From positions 5,258-61,253 of the forward strand of contig PLQC01000181.1 in the NCBI GenBank assembly GCA_003159675.1: a stretch of 55,996 nucleotides of DNA, read 5' to 3'. The notes under the pieces were generated by a model. That model was given only the letters and a program-made list of their open reading frames with translations, did no database searches and was not told where the DNA came from. The stretch's first letter is position 1; each line of letters starts with the position of its first letter. The position numbers and the translations under genes were made by a program. Shown piece by piece: positions 41,258-48,524 of this stretch. This DNA is from Limisphaerales bacterium (GTDB taxonomy: Bacteria > Verrucomicrobiota > Verrucomicrobiia > Limisphaerales > BOG-1460).

Positions 41258-42967
41258 ATGTGTCAAACCGGCAACATTCTCGACCGTGTGTCCGGCGTGG
41301 CCGCCGAGTTGAAGCTGGTAAACCTCCAGCCGCAAATTGCCGCGTGCCGAAAACAATTCAATGGCAGCATCCGCGGTATTGACGTGGCCGTTTTCGGCCG
41401 TTTCAAGGCCGGCAAAAGTTCTTTTCTCAATCACCTCGCTGGCCGCACCGTGCTGCCCATCGGCGTTCTGCCACTAACGGCCATAGTCACACGACTGAGT
41501 TACGGTCCGGCGGAACGCGCCGAAGTGCAATTTCTGAACGGCGAAACAAAAGAGATCCGGCTGGACGAAATCTGCCTTTATGTCGCTGAAAACGAAAATC
41601 CCAACAACCAAAAAAAGGTCGCCTCCGTCGTTATCCAGTTGCCCGCGCTCAGGCCGCTGGCGCCGCTGGAATTTGTGGACACGCCCGGACTGGGCAGCGC
41701 GTTCGCGCACAATACCGAAACTACGTTTCAGTGGCTGCCCAACGTCGGCGCGGCGCTGGTCGCGGTCAGTTGCGACGCGCCACTGTCGGAGCGTGACCTG
41801 GGGCTGCTGGAGGAATTGCGCCGCCACACGCCGAAAATTGTTTTGCTGCTGACGAAAGCGGATTTGCTCACGGAGTCTCAGCGCGCCGAAGTGCTCGCGT
41901 TTGTTCGCAAACACCTCCGCGAGAAATGGGAAACGGACTGGCCGGTTTTCTTTTACTCGATCCGGCCGGAGCAGGCGGAATTAAAAGTCGAACTTGAACA
42001 AAAGTTGTTGTCGCCGCTGATTCGCAATCGCGGCGAAACCGCCGACGCCATTGCGCGGCACAAACTTCTTTCTTTGCTGAGTCAAACGCTCAACTATTTG
42101 CAAATGGCGCACGCTGCCGCCACGCTGGCCGAATCGTCGCGTCAGGCGTTGCGCGAGCATCTGGCCGAGGAGCGGGGGCAATTCGATTTGCTCCGCTCCG
42201 AGTTGAACGTGCTCTCGCGCGAGTGGTCGGCCAATGCCCTGGATTTCTATCTCGCCAAACTTGAGCCGGCGCAAACGGCGTTGCAGTCCAGGATCACGAC
42301 AGGCTTGCGTGAACAATTTCCGCGATGGAATCTGCGCCTGCCGCCGATGCTGGAAGCCTGGCGCGAATGGCTCGGCATTTTTCTCAAACGCGAATTGAGC
42401 GAAGTGTCACGCTCACAACGGACGGTGTTCTGCGAACCGCTGCACAAAGCGCGCGCGCACCTCACGCGCACGCTACGCGCTTTTCATGACCGGCTCGCCG
42501 AACACGTGAAATCCGCGCTGGGCGTTACGCTGACTCCACACGAGTTCGTTCTCGAAGTCCGCGAGCCAACCGCGCCGCCGGTGGACGTCGCCTTCGCCTT
42601 CGACGCGGCATTCACCACGATAGGCTGGCTGATTCCACTGACGCTGTTCCGAAATCCAATCGAGCGCGTGCTGCTACGAAAAGCCCGTTGGGAAGTGCAG
42701 AAAAACCTTTCGCGCGTCGCCGCCGACTGGCGCGATCGGGTGGCCAAAATCATCAACGAATTAACAGGGCAAGCCGAGAAGCAGGCCCTGGATGAGTTGG
42801 CCGCTCTCGAACAAACACTGGCGCAAACGGCGTCCAAAGCACCCGAACTGGCAAAGGCAATAGCTGAGTTGGAAGAATTCCAAAAGCGATTGCGCTCGCC
42901 AGAAAGCGGAACAGCGGTGAGCGTGAACAGTTCCGCGCCAATATCGGTTGCAGATGCAGCGCGATGA
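41258..42967 (+). CDS. Dynamin-like GTPase 2
   Basis: This 569-residue protein has P-loop GRFKAGKSSFLNHLAG near residue 47, switch region VLPLTAIVTRLSYG, G3 DTPGLGSAF near 142 and TKADLLTESQ (G4) near 203, then helical stalks. A hydrophobic stretch near residues 445-465 (FAFDAAFTTIGWLIPLTLF) may be a membrane-inserting paddle. The two GTPases share layout but not close sequence, as in bacterial hetero-dynamins. The 99-base gap from the preceding gene carries no aptamer, so it is probably read through from riboswitch 3. Confidence 0.9.
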   Translation: MCQTGNILDRVSGVAAELKLVNLQPQIAACRKQFNGSIRGIDVAVFGRFKAGKSSFLNHLAGRTVLPIGVLPLTAIVTRLSYGPAERAEVQFLNGETKEIRLDEICLYVAENENPNNQKKVASVVIQLPALRPLAPLEFVDTPGLGSAFAHNTETTFQWLPNVGAALVAVSCDAPLSERDLGLLEELRRHTPKIVLLLTKADLLTESQRAEVLAFVRKHLREKWETDWPVFFYSIRPEQAELKVELEQKLLSPLIRNRGETADAIARHKLLSLLSQTLNYLQMAHAAATLAESSRQALREHLAEERGQFDLLRSELNVLSREWSANALDFYLAKLEPAQTALQSRITTGLREQFPRWNLRLPPMLEAWREWLGIFLKRELSEVSRSQRTVFCEPLHKARAHLTRTLRAFHDRLAEHVKSALGVTLTPHEFVLEVREPTAPPVDVAFAFDAAFTTIGWLIPLTLFRNPIERVLLRKARWEVQKNLSRVAADWRDRVAKIINELTGQAEKQALDELAALEQTLAQTASKAPELAKAIAELEEFQKRLRSPESGTAVSVNSSAPISVADAAR

Positions 42968-43011
42968 ATCAGAGTTTTCCGCCCGATGACTGTGCGAGGC
43001 GACATCGGGGC

Positions 43012-43057
43012 GGCGCGATGGAGTTCGCTGAACGTCCTCGGGACTGATGACTCCTAC
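43012..43057 (+). promoter_or_regulatory. Fluoride riboswitch 4
   Basis: Compact aptamer with GCGATGGAGTTCGC, TGAACGTCC and GGACTGATGACTCCTAC. The pseudoknot GGAGTT with GACTCC is possible with one U-G pair. It lies 45 bases after the dynamin 2 stop and 54 bases before the FGE-like gene. The shortened middle region makes it the least canonical of the four. Confidence 0.85.
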
Positions 43058-43058
43058 T

Positions 43059-43092
43059 GAAGCCAAAAGCTCCGGTGGGAGTTTTTTGCTTC
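43059..43092 (+). terminator. Terminator of riboswitch 4
   Basis: GAAGCCAAAAGCTCC (43059-43073) pairs with GGAGTTTTTTGCTTC (43078-43092) at 13 of 15 positions with loop GGTG; a six-T run lies inside the 3' arm. Its closeness to the aptamer end (two bases) is typical of an expression platform, though no aptamer base is shared. Confidence 0.6.
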
Positions 43093-43110
43093 ATCGAGAA
43101 CAAGCTGCCA

Positions 43111-44145
43111 ATGAATACAGGAAGTCACATCGGGAGAGCGCATCGCCAAGGCAACGGCTACGGCGCCGCGCACACGCTGCCGGAGATGTGGGTGAATCCC
43201 AAAGACTGTTCGGTCATGCGGCTCATTCCTGCGGGCGAATTCATGATGGGATCAACCCTGGAACAGATTGAAGCCGCGCGACTCATGGACATCGGCGGAC
43301 ACGAGTTCACTTTGCTCGACGAAACACCACAATTTCGCGCTTCGGTGCCGGCGTTTTGCATCGGCGTTTATGCCGTCACCAACCAGCAGTTCGCGAAATT
43401 CCTTTCTGAGATGCGTCCGGCACCCGAACAACTCAAGCTTTGGTGTCCCGTAGTGGCACCGGAACGAATCATCGTTCCAGCGACAGAAGACGAGCATTAC
43501 CATGCCGTGCGTGGCTTTGAGCAGCATCCCGTGGTTCACGTTTCGTGGTTCGGTGCGGAAGCGTATTGCCGCTGGGCCGGCTTGCGGCTGCCGACCGATA
43601 TCGAATGGGAGAAAGCCGCGCGCGGCACGGACGGACGGATTTATCCGTGGGGCAACGACTGGGACGACGATTTTCTGCGCTGGCACAACACTGCTCGCGG
43701 CGGCGCAACCACTGCTCCCGTGGATGCTTATCCACAAGGCCGTTCGTCGTTCGGCATTTTCCAAATGGCGGGCAACGTGGCCGAATGGTGTGGAGATTGG
43801 TATCAATGGGATGTTTATCATCGTTACTCCATCGGCGATCTGCGGCCTCCCGTGAAAGGCGAGATGCGCGTGGTGCGCGGGAGCACGTGTTTGGGCTGGA
43901 AGAAAATCCTCTTCCGTTGCGCGCATCGTCGCGGCAATGACCCTGCTGTCGTCAACATTCTCTATACTGGCATTCGTTGCGCGGCCGACGTGCCGGTCCC
44001 GTCAGAAATAAAGCTGGCACAAGGCATTTCTGGAGGAACTGCGCTCAATGGTGCAGTTCATCATTCTGTCCGACACATTCGAGCAATTTGCCGCGCCGCT
44101 CATGCGTCAGCTCGGCTGGACGGCCGGTTTGTCCCGGAGTCTTGA
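43111..44145 (+). CDS. Formylglycine-generating-enzyme (SUMF1)-like protein
   Basis: The protein of about 344 residues has an FGE-sulfatase-modifying domain: LIPAGEFMMGSTLEQIE, CIGVYAVTNQQFAKFL, HPVVHVSWFGAEAYCRWAGL, RLPTDIEWEKAARGTDGRI, YPWGN, FQMAGNVAEWCGDWY and a closing TGIRCA. True FGEs oxidise a sulfatase cysteine, using a copper-binding Cys pair near the C-terminus; I cannot confirm that pair, and most bacterial SUMF1-like proteins have other or unknown roles. No sulfatase is nearby. The last 35 or so residues read into a thrH remnant in another frame, so the natural C-terminus is probably lost near residue 300. It lies after riboswitch 4. Confidence 0.85.
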   Translation: MNTGSHIGRAHRQGNGYGAAHTLPEMWVNPKDCSVMRLIPAGEFMMGSTLEQIEAARLMDIGGHEFTLLDETPQFRASVPAFCIGVYAVTNQQFAKFLSEMRPAPEQLKLWCPVVAPERIIVPATEDEHYHAVRGFEQHPVVHVSWFGAEAYCRWAGLRLPTDIEWEKAARGTDGRIYPWGNDWDDDFLRWHNTARGGATTAPVDAYPQGRSSFGIFQMAGNVAEWCGDWYQWDVYHRYSIGDLRPPVKGEMRVVRGSTCLGWKKILFRCAHRRGNDPAVVNILYTGIRCAADVPVPSEIKLAQGISGGTALNGAVHHSVRHIRAICRAAHASARLDGRFVPES

Positions 44146-44197
44146 TGATTTTAGGCGGCCTACATCAAAAGGTGAACACAATGCCATCCTGGACTGA
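44012..44197 (+). pseudogene. thrH: Fragment of thrH (phosphoserine phosphatase/homoserine kinase type)
   Basis: In a frame different from the FGE-like gene, 44012-44110 reads WHKAFLEELRSMVQFIILSD, then TFEQFAAPLMRQLGW. This is the HAD-phosphatase core of ThrH (expected ILSDTFxEFxxPLMRQLGW with the motif II Ser/Thr region). The N-terminal motif DLEGVL and the downstream parts are missing, and the frame ends at a TGA at 44195-44197. It overlaps the end of the FGE-like reading, which marks a deletion join. Confidence 0.65.
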
Positions 44198-44310
44198 AAC
44201 GCAATCCAAAGTCAGCCCCGGAAAAATAAATTTCAGCCCAACTTTTAATCTCTTTTCCCCTTTCATTGCCTTTGCCATGACCGCGCACCGGGCAGTATTG
44301 TCCACCTGAC

Positions 44311-44955
44311 ATGACGACCCGGATTGCCGCTGAGACCGCCGACGCTGAACTGGTGCAACGCGCGAAGGCAGGCGAGCTGGATGCCTTCGAGATGTTGACC
44401 ACCCGCCATGAACGGCGGGTTTATTCCCTGGCGATGCGGATGTTGCGCCAGGAGCAGGATGCGGAGGACATCACGCAACAGACCTTTCTGAGCGCGCTGG
44501 AAAACCTCGATGGTTTTCGCGGGGAAGCCAGTTTTTCCACCTGGCTGCTGCGAATCGCGAGCCACGCCGCACTCAAAGTGATCCGCAAACGCAAAGGACT
44601 CGAGACCGTTTCACTGGAGGAGGCGACCGAGGCATCGGAGCATTCCGATTCCGTTCCACACCCGGAGTTCATCGCTGACTGGCGCCAATCGCCGGAGCAA
44701 TTGGTCCGGAAGCATGAGATTAAACGCCTGCTGGACGAAGCCCTGGCCCAATTGGACGAGAAGCATCGGCTCGTGTTTTTGCTGCGGGATGTGGAAGGGC
44801 TTTCCATCCGCGAAACGGCCGAGGCGCTTGATCTGAGCGAGGCCAACGTGAAGGTGCGCCTGCTTCGCGCCCGCCTGCAATTGCGCGAGCAACTGACGCA
44901 AACGCTGGGCGACCCCGCGACGCAAGTGGTTCGCTCACACCCGCACGAGCATTGA
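44311..44955 (+). CDS. ECF sigma factor (RpoE/SigW-like)
   Basis: A 214-residue two-region sigma factor. Region 2 is AFEMLTTRHERRVYSLAMRM through QDAEDITQQTFLSALENLDG; region 4 is LDEKHRLVFLLRDVEGLSIR then ETAEALDLSEANVKVRLLRA. The two regions are joined by an acidic Glu/Ser linker. It is followed after 69 bases by a zinc-finger anti-sigma factor, the usual arrangement. The TTTGTAAC-type element between the two genes (44975) and again at 45348 is the likely target, implying that it drives its anti-sigma gene and the downstream sulfur cluster. Confidence 0.93.
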   Translation: MTTRIAAETADAELVQRAKAGELDAFEMLTTRHERRVYSLAMRMLRQEQDAEDITQQTFLSALENLDGFRGEASFSTWLLRIASHAALKVIRKRKGLETVSLEEATEASEHSDSVPHPEFIADWRQSPEQLVRKHEIKRLLDEALAQLDEKHRLVFLLRDVEGLSIRETAEALDLSEANVKVRLLRARLQLREQLTQTLGDPATQVVRSHPHEH

Positions 44956-44974
44956 GGAAACTCCGGAAAACAAA

Positions 44975-45002
44975 TTTGTAACCTTTTCTCCAGTGACGGC
45001 TC
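44975..45002 (+). promoter_or_regulatory. Predicted ECF promoter before the anti-sigma gene
   Basis: TTTGTAACCTTTT (44975-44987) and CGGCTC (44997-45002). Start-to-start distance is 22 bases. The same two blocks with the same 22-base distance recur at 45348-45375, which is unlikely by chance. It lies 22 bases before the anti-sigma ATG. Confidence 0.6.
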
Positions 45003-45024
45003 GATTTTAAAAGAACGACAGACC

Positions 45025-45270
45025 ATGAAGTGCGAAGAACTGCTGGCGATGCTGAACGAATACGTGGATGGCACGGTTGACCCGGCCATCTGCGAGGAGT
45101 TCGAGAAACACATGGCGGGCTGCAACCCGTGCCAGATGGTCGTGGACAACATTCGCAAAACCATCACGCTTTACAAAGCCGGCCAGCCGTATGCGATGCC
45201 GGCGCAATTCCGCGAGCGGATGCACGACGCCTTGCGCAAAAAGTGGAAAGAAAAATTTCCAGCGACGTGA
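45025..45270 (+). CDS. Zinc-binding anti-sigma factor
   Basis: This 81-residue protein carries the ZAS motif H-x3-C-x2-C in EFEKHMAGCNPCQMVVDN, preceded by CEELLAMLNEYVDGTV. It has no membrane segment, so it is a soluble anti-sigma factor like RsrA or ChrR; those respond to oxidants or to zinc loss. It most likely holds the sigma factor encoded just upstream. The basic C-terminus (RKKWKEKF) is short, with no extra sensor domain. Confidence 0.9.
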   Translation: MKCEELLAMLNEYVDGTVDPAICEEFEKHMAGCNPCQMVVDNIRKTITLYKAGQPYAMPAQFRERMHDALRKKWKEKFPAT

Positions 45271-45347
45271 TTTCGTTGCTGTTTTGCTGACGGCATTCAG
45301 TTCGTGTCCCGCCGGATAACGCTTCAAATTTCCCCGTCTGTAAAAGT

Positions 45348-45375
45348 TTTGTAACTTTTTTCCGATCTGCGGCTC
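45348..45375 (+). promoter_or_regulatory. Second predicted ECF promoter, before the sulfur-redox cluster
   Basis: TTTGTAACTTTTT and CGGCTC with the same 22-base spacing as the element at 44975. It lies about 25 bases before the DUF2892-like relic and 285 bases before the CoA-disulfide-reductase-like gene. It suggests control of the cluster by the local ECF sigma factor. Confidence 0.55.
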
Positions 45376-45399
45376 AATGCCAATATAGAAAGCTTAATT

Positions 45400-45588
45400 T
45401 GGATTCTGGCCGGCGCACTGATACTCGTCAGCGTCTGGCTGGCGCAAGTGGTCAGTCAGTGGTGGCAACCCCATTCGGTAGTCACAACACTGTTTTGCGC
45501 GTGCAGCCGCCTGCCTGAACAAAACCGATTCTCCGTCCAACACGTGTGTGCGTGTGCAACCTTTTTGCGGATCACGGCTTGGTTTTGA
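45400..45588 (+). pseudogene. N-terminal remnant of a DUF2892/YgaP-like membrane protein
   Basis: The frame reads WILAGALILVSVWLAQVVSQ then loses similarity, ending at TGA 45586-45588; the in-frame codons before it (NANIESLI) also fit. The pattern resembles the first membrane helix of DUF2892 (YgaP-type) proteins, which normally continue with a second helix and a CP motif. The start codon is missing and the second half is not recognisable. DUF2892 genes are often found beside rhodanese and CoA-disulfide-reductase genes, as here. The rest of the 390-base gap holds the two-block promoter at 45348 and an inverted repeat CGCATT/AATGCG at 45595-45609. Confidence 0.4.
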
Positions 45589-45594
45589 GTGATT

Positions 45595-45609
45595 CGCATT
45601 ACAAATGCG
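45595..45609. promoter_or_regulatory. Inverted repeat before the CoA-disulfide-reductase-like gene
   Basis: CGCATT, three bases, AATGCG. It sits 50 bases before the likely ATG at 45660. It could be an operator for an ArsR- or LysR-type sulfur regulator, but this is inferred from position only. Confidence 0.3.
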
Positions 45610-45659
45610 TGAAGACAACGGGACTGTGAATGCTGTCCATAGAATTAATAATGCAATTT

Positions 45660-47324
45660 ATGAGCAAAAAAAGATTGGTGATTGTCGGCGGCGTGGCCGC
45701 CGGCGCTTCCTGTGCCGCCCGCGCCCGCCGACTTGACGAATCCGCCCAGATCACCCTGATCGAGCGCGGCCTGGATGTTTCCTTTGCCAACTGCGGCCTG
45801 CCCTATTTCATCGGCGGCGAAATCAAGCAGCGCGACGCGCTCGCCGTGCAGACACCGCAAACGCTCAAGGCGCTGCTCGCGCTTGACGTGCGCACCAGCA
45901 CCGAGGCCATCGCCATTGACCGTCCGGGCAAACGCGTGCAGTTGCGCGACATTGCCGCCGGCACCACCGAGTGGTTGGCCTACGACAAGCTCCTGCTCGC
46001 GCCCGGCGCCGTGCCGCTGCGCCCGAACCTGCCGGGCATTGATGATCCGCGCCTTATCACTCTGCGCTCGTTGCAGGACATGGATCGCATCAAGGCCGCC
46101 GCCACCAGCGCCCGACGCGTAACCGTGATCGGCGCGGGTTTCATCGGCTTGGAAATGGCCGAGCAATTTGTCCGGCTGGGCAAACACGTCACGCTGGTTG
46201 AACTTCAGGATCAGGTGCTGCCGCCGCTCGACGGGCCGATGACGCGCCTGATGGAAGACGAACTGCGCCGCCACGGCATCGAACTCATCCTTGGCGACGG
46301 CATTGCGGGCTTTGCCGGCGAAACTGCGCTGACCTGCCGCCTCAATTCCGGTCGCACCGTGGAGGCCGATCTGGTGGTGTTGAGCATCGGCGTGCGCCCC
46401 GACACCGCGCTGGCTCGCGACGCTGGACTGGAACTTGGCCCGCGCGGCCACATCCGCGTCAACCCGTTCATGCAGACCAGCGATCCCGACATCTATGCTG
46501 CTGGCGATGCGATTGAAATTAAAGACTTCGTGAGCGGTGAACCCATGGCGGTTCCGTTGGGCGGTCCGGCCAATCGTCAAGGCCGGCTGGCGGCGGATCA
46601 CATTTTCCGTCCCGAACAAACCAAGCCTTACACGGGCGCGCTGGGCACCGCCATCGTGCGCGCTTTTGATGTCGCCGCCGGGCTGACCGGCTGGACGGAA
46701 AAGCGCCTTTGTGCGGCGGGCCGCGCGTTTCGCTCGGTCACCGTCAACGACAATCATCACGCCGGTTATTATCCCGGCGCGAAACCGCTTTTGCTCAAGC
46801 TGCTCTGGGAACCGGAAACCGGCCGCGTGCTCGGCGGGCAAGTCACCGGCTTTCTCGGTGTGGACAAGCGCCTCGACGTGCTCGCCACAGCCATCACGGG
46901 CGGCCTGACCATTGACGATCTGGCGCAACTGGAACTGGCCTACGCCCCGCCATTCGGCGCGGCCAAGGACATCGTCAATCTCGCTGGCTTCAGCGCCTGC
47001 AACGCCCGCGACGGTCTGGTGACGCCCATTGACTCCATTCCCGACGACCCGGGCGTGCAAGTGGTGGACACCCGTCCGGCTCCTCTCGTGCAGGCGCATC
47101 CTTTGACGCAAGTGCGTTCGGTCAACATCCCGCTCGCGGCCCTGCGCCAGCGTCTCGGGGAACTGGACCGCAACCGTCCGGTGGTGACGGTTTGTGCGCT
47201 CGGCAAGACGGCGTATTTCGCCGCGCGCATTCTGGCGCAAAGCGGCTTTCAAGTTTCGACGCTCACCGGCGGCATTCGCGCCCATTTCGATCCGCGCTCG
47301 CCGGCCAAACTGCCCACGCCGTAG
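45660..47324 (+). CDS. CoA-disulfide-reductase-like flavoprotein with C-terminal rhodanese domain
   Basis: The 554-residue protein has an FAD-binding Rossmann motif VIVGGVAAGASCAARAR, the single active-site cysteine in FANCGLPYFIGG, an NAD(P)H motif VTVIGAGFIGLEMAEQF, the flavin loop DIYAAGDAIEIKDF, and a C-terminal rhodanese domain (from about 455, ending at VVTVCALGKTAYFAARIL with its own cysteine). Such fused proteins reduce CoA persulfide or polysulfide using NAD(P)H. The neighbouring free rhodanese fits persulfide or sulfane-sulfur metabolism. ATG 45660 was chosen because it precedes the KKRLVIVGG start; ATGs at 45630 and 45651 are in frame. Confidence 0.92.
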   Translation: MSKKRLVIVGGVAAGASCAARARRLDESAQITLIERGLDVSFANCGLPYFIGGEIKQRDALAVQTPQTLKALLALDVRTSTEAIAIDRPGKRVQLRDIAAGTTEWLAYDKLLLAPGAVPLRPNLPGIDDPRLITLRSLQDMDRIKAAATSARRVTVIGAGFIGLEMAEQFVRLGKHVTLVELQDQVLPPLDGPMTRLMEDELRRHGIELILGDGIAGFAGETALTCRLNSGRTVEADLVVLSIGVRPDTALARDAGLELGPRGHIRVNPFMQTSDPDIYAAGDAIEIKDFVSGEPMAVPLGGPANRQGRLAADHIFRPEQTKPYTGALGTAIVRAFDVAAGLTGWTEKRLCAAGRAFRSVTVNDNHHAGYYPGAKPLLLKLLWEPETGRVLGGQVTGFLGVDKRLDVLATAITGGLTIDDLAQLELAYAPPFGAAKDIVNLAGFSACNARDGLVTPIDSIPDDPGVQVVDTRPAPLVQAHPLTQVRSVNIPLAALRQRLGELDRNRPVVTVCALGKTAYFAARILAQSGFQVSTLTGGIRAHFDPRSPAKLPTP

Positions 47325-47350
47325 CGGGGTTTTGCCTGGGAAATCAGAAT

Positions 47351-47725
47351 ATGAATTGGAACTGGATACTGATCATCGGCGGGGTGATGGCCGCCATGTT
47401 CCTGCTGAAACGAATGTCATTCATTTCCCCGGAAGCCGCGCGCCAGCATTTGCAGCAAGGCGCATTGGTGATTGACGTGCGCAGCCCCGGCGAATTCAAT
47501 TCCGGCCACTTGCCCAACGCGATCAACATCCCGCTGGACGGGATCGAAACCGTCCTGCCGCGCCGCGTGAAGGATAAGAACCAGATGCTGCTGCTGCATT
47601 GCTTGAGCGGTATGCGCAGCGGCATGGCAAAGCAGAAATTAAAAAGCCTGGGCTACGCGAACGTCTTCAACCTCGGCTCGCTCGCCCGCGCCCGGAAAAT
47701 TGTCGGCAAAGCGGCCGGCAATTGA
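47351..47725 (+). CDS. Membrane-anchored rhodanese (sulfurtransferase)
   Basis: This 124-residue protein has one N-terminal membrane helix (WILIIGGVMAAMFLL) followed by a rhodanese domain: GALVIDVRSPGEFNSGHLPN, AINIPLD, and the active-site cysteine loop in LLHCLSGMRSGMAKQKL. It moves sulfane sulfur as persulfide. It lies 26 bases after the CoA-disulfide-reductase-like gene and is probably co-transcribed. Longer upstream readings are shadow frames. Confidence 0.93.
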   Translation: MNWNWILIIGGVMAAMFLLKRMSFISPEAARQHLQQGALVIDVRSPGEFNSGHLPNAINIPLDGIETVLPRRVKDKNQMLLLHCLSGMRSGMAKQKLKSLGYANVFNLGSLARARKIVGKAAGN

Positions 47726-47766
47726 TTTCGTCGCCAGCGCCGGAGTTTTTCAATACCTTCAAGTCC

Positions 47767-48510
47767 ATGAGCATTTCTCTGAAAGGAAAGGTCGCGCTGG
47801 TCACCGGCGCGTCGCGCGGCATCGGACGCGCCATTGCCGAACGCCTCAGCCGGGACGGCGCCGACGTGGCGGTAAATTATGCCACCCAGGCCGACGCGGC
47901 GCGGAAGCTCGTGGGCGAAATTGAATCATCCGGCGGGAAGGCGTTTGCCATCCAGGCCGACGTCGGGCGCGTCTCCGAAGTCGTCCGGTTGTTTGACGAA
48001 ACCATCGTCCGCTTCGGGAAACTGGACATCCTGGTGAACAACGCCGGCCTTATGGTCACCAAACCGGTCAGCGCCATGACCGAGGCGGAGTTCGACCGCA
48101 TTTTTGCCGTGAACGTGAAGGGCACTTTTTTCGCCTGCCAGCAGGCGGCAACCCGGCTGGCCGACGGCGGGCGCATCATCAACGTGTCCAGTTCGACGAC
48201 GGCGCGGATGATGCCGAACTACGCGGCTTACGTTGCCACCAAGGGGGCGGTCGAACAATTGACGCGCTCGCTTGCCGGGGAACTGGGACCGCGCGGCATC
48301 ACGGTCAATGTCGTTTCACCCGGCCCGACGGAAACCGAGCTGTTCAAGGCCGGCAAAACGGCGGAACAGATCCAAAAATTCGCGCAGTTGGCCGCGTTTG
48401 GACGGCTGGGCCAGCCGGCGGAAATCGCCGAGGTGGTGGCTTTTCTGGCGAGCGACGCCGCCGGTTGGGTCACCGGCCAGAACCTACGCGTCAATGGCGG
48501 CGCCGCGTGA
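47767..48510 (+). CDS. SDR-family oxidoreductase
   Basis: A 247-residue short-chain dehydrogenase of the classical kind: cofactor motif VTGASRGIGRAIAERL, adenine-side ILVNNAGLM (NNAG), catalytic Ser in IINVSSSTTARMM, Tyr and Lys in YAAYVATKGAVEQL (the YxxxK pair as Y-V-A-T-K), and the PGPTETELF motif. Arg in the cofactor loop favours NADP(H). The substrate is unknown; it resembles FabG-like and sugar or keto reductases equally. It lies in the same unit as the rhodanese (42 bases). Confidence 0.93.
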   Translation: MSISLKGKVALVTGASRGIGRAIAERLSRDGADVAVNYATQADAARKLVGEIESSGGKAFAIQADVGRVSEVVRLFDETIVRFGKLDILVNNAGLMVTKPVSAMTEAEFDRIFAVNVKGTFFACQQAATRLADGGRIINVSSSTTARMMPNYAAYVATKGAVEQLTRSLAGELGPRGITVNVVSPGPTETELFKAGKTAEQIQKFAQLAAFGRLGQPAEIAEVVAFLASDAAGWVTGQNLRVNGGAA

Positions 48511-48524
48511 ACCGGAGTTGAAAT

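Noticed and set aside
45645-47285. A 546-codon open frame on the minus strand
   Set aside because: It is the antisense shadow of the CoA-disulfide-reductase-like gene. The product is Arg/His/Gln-rich with no domain, as expected for GC-rich code read backwards.
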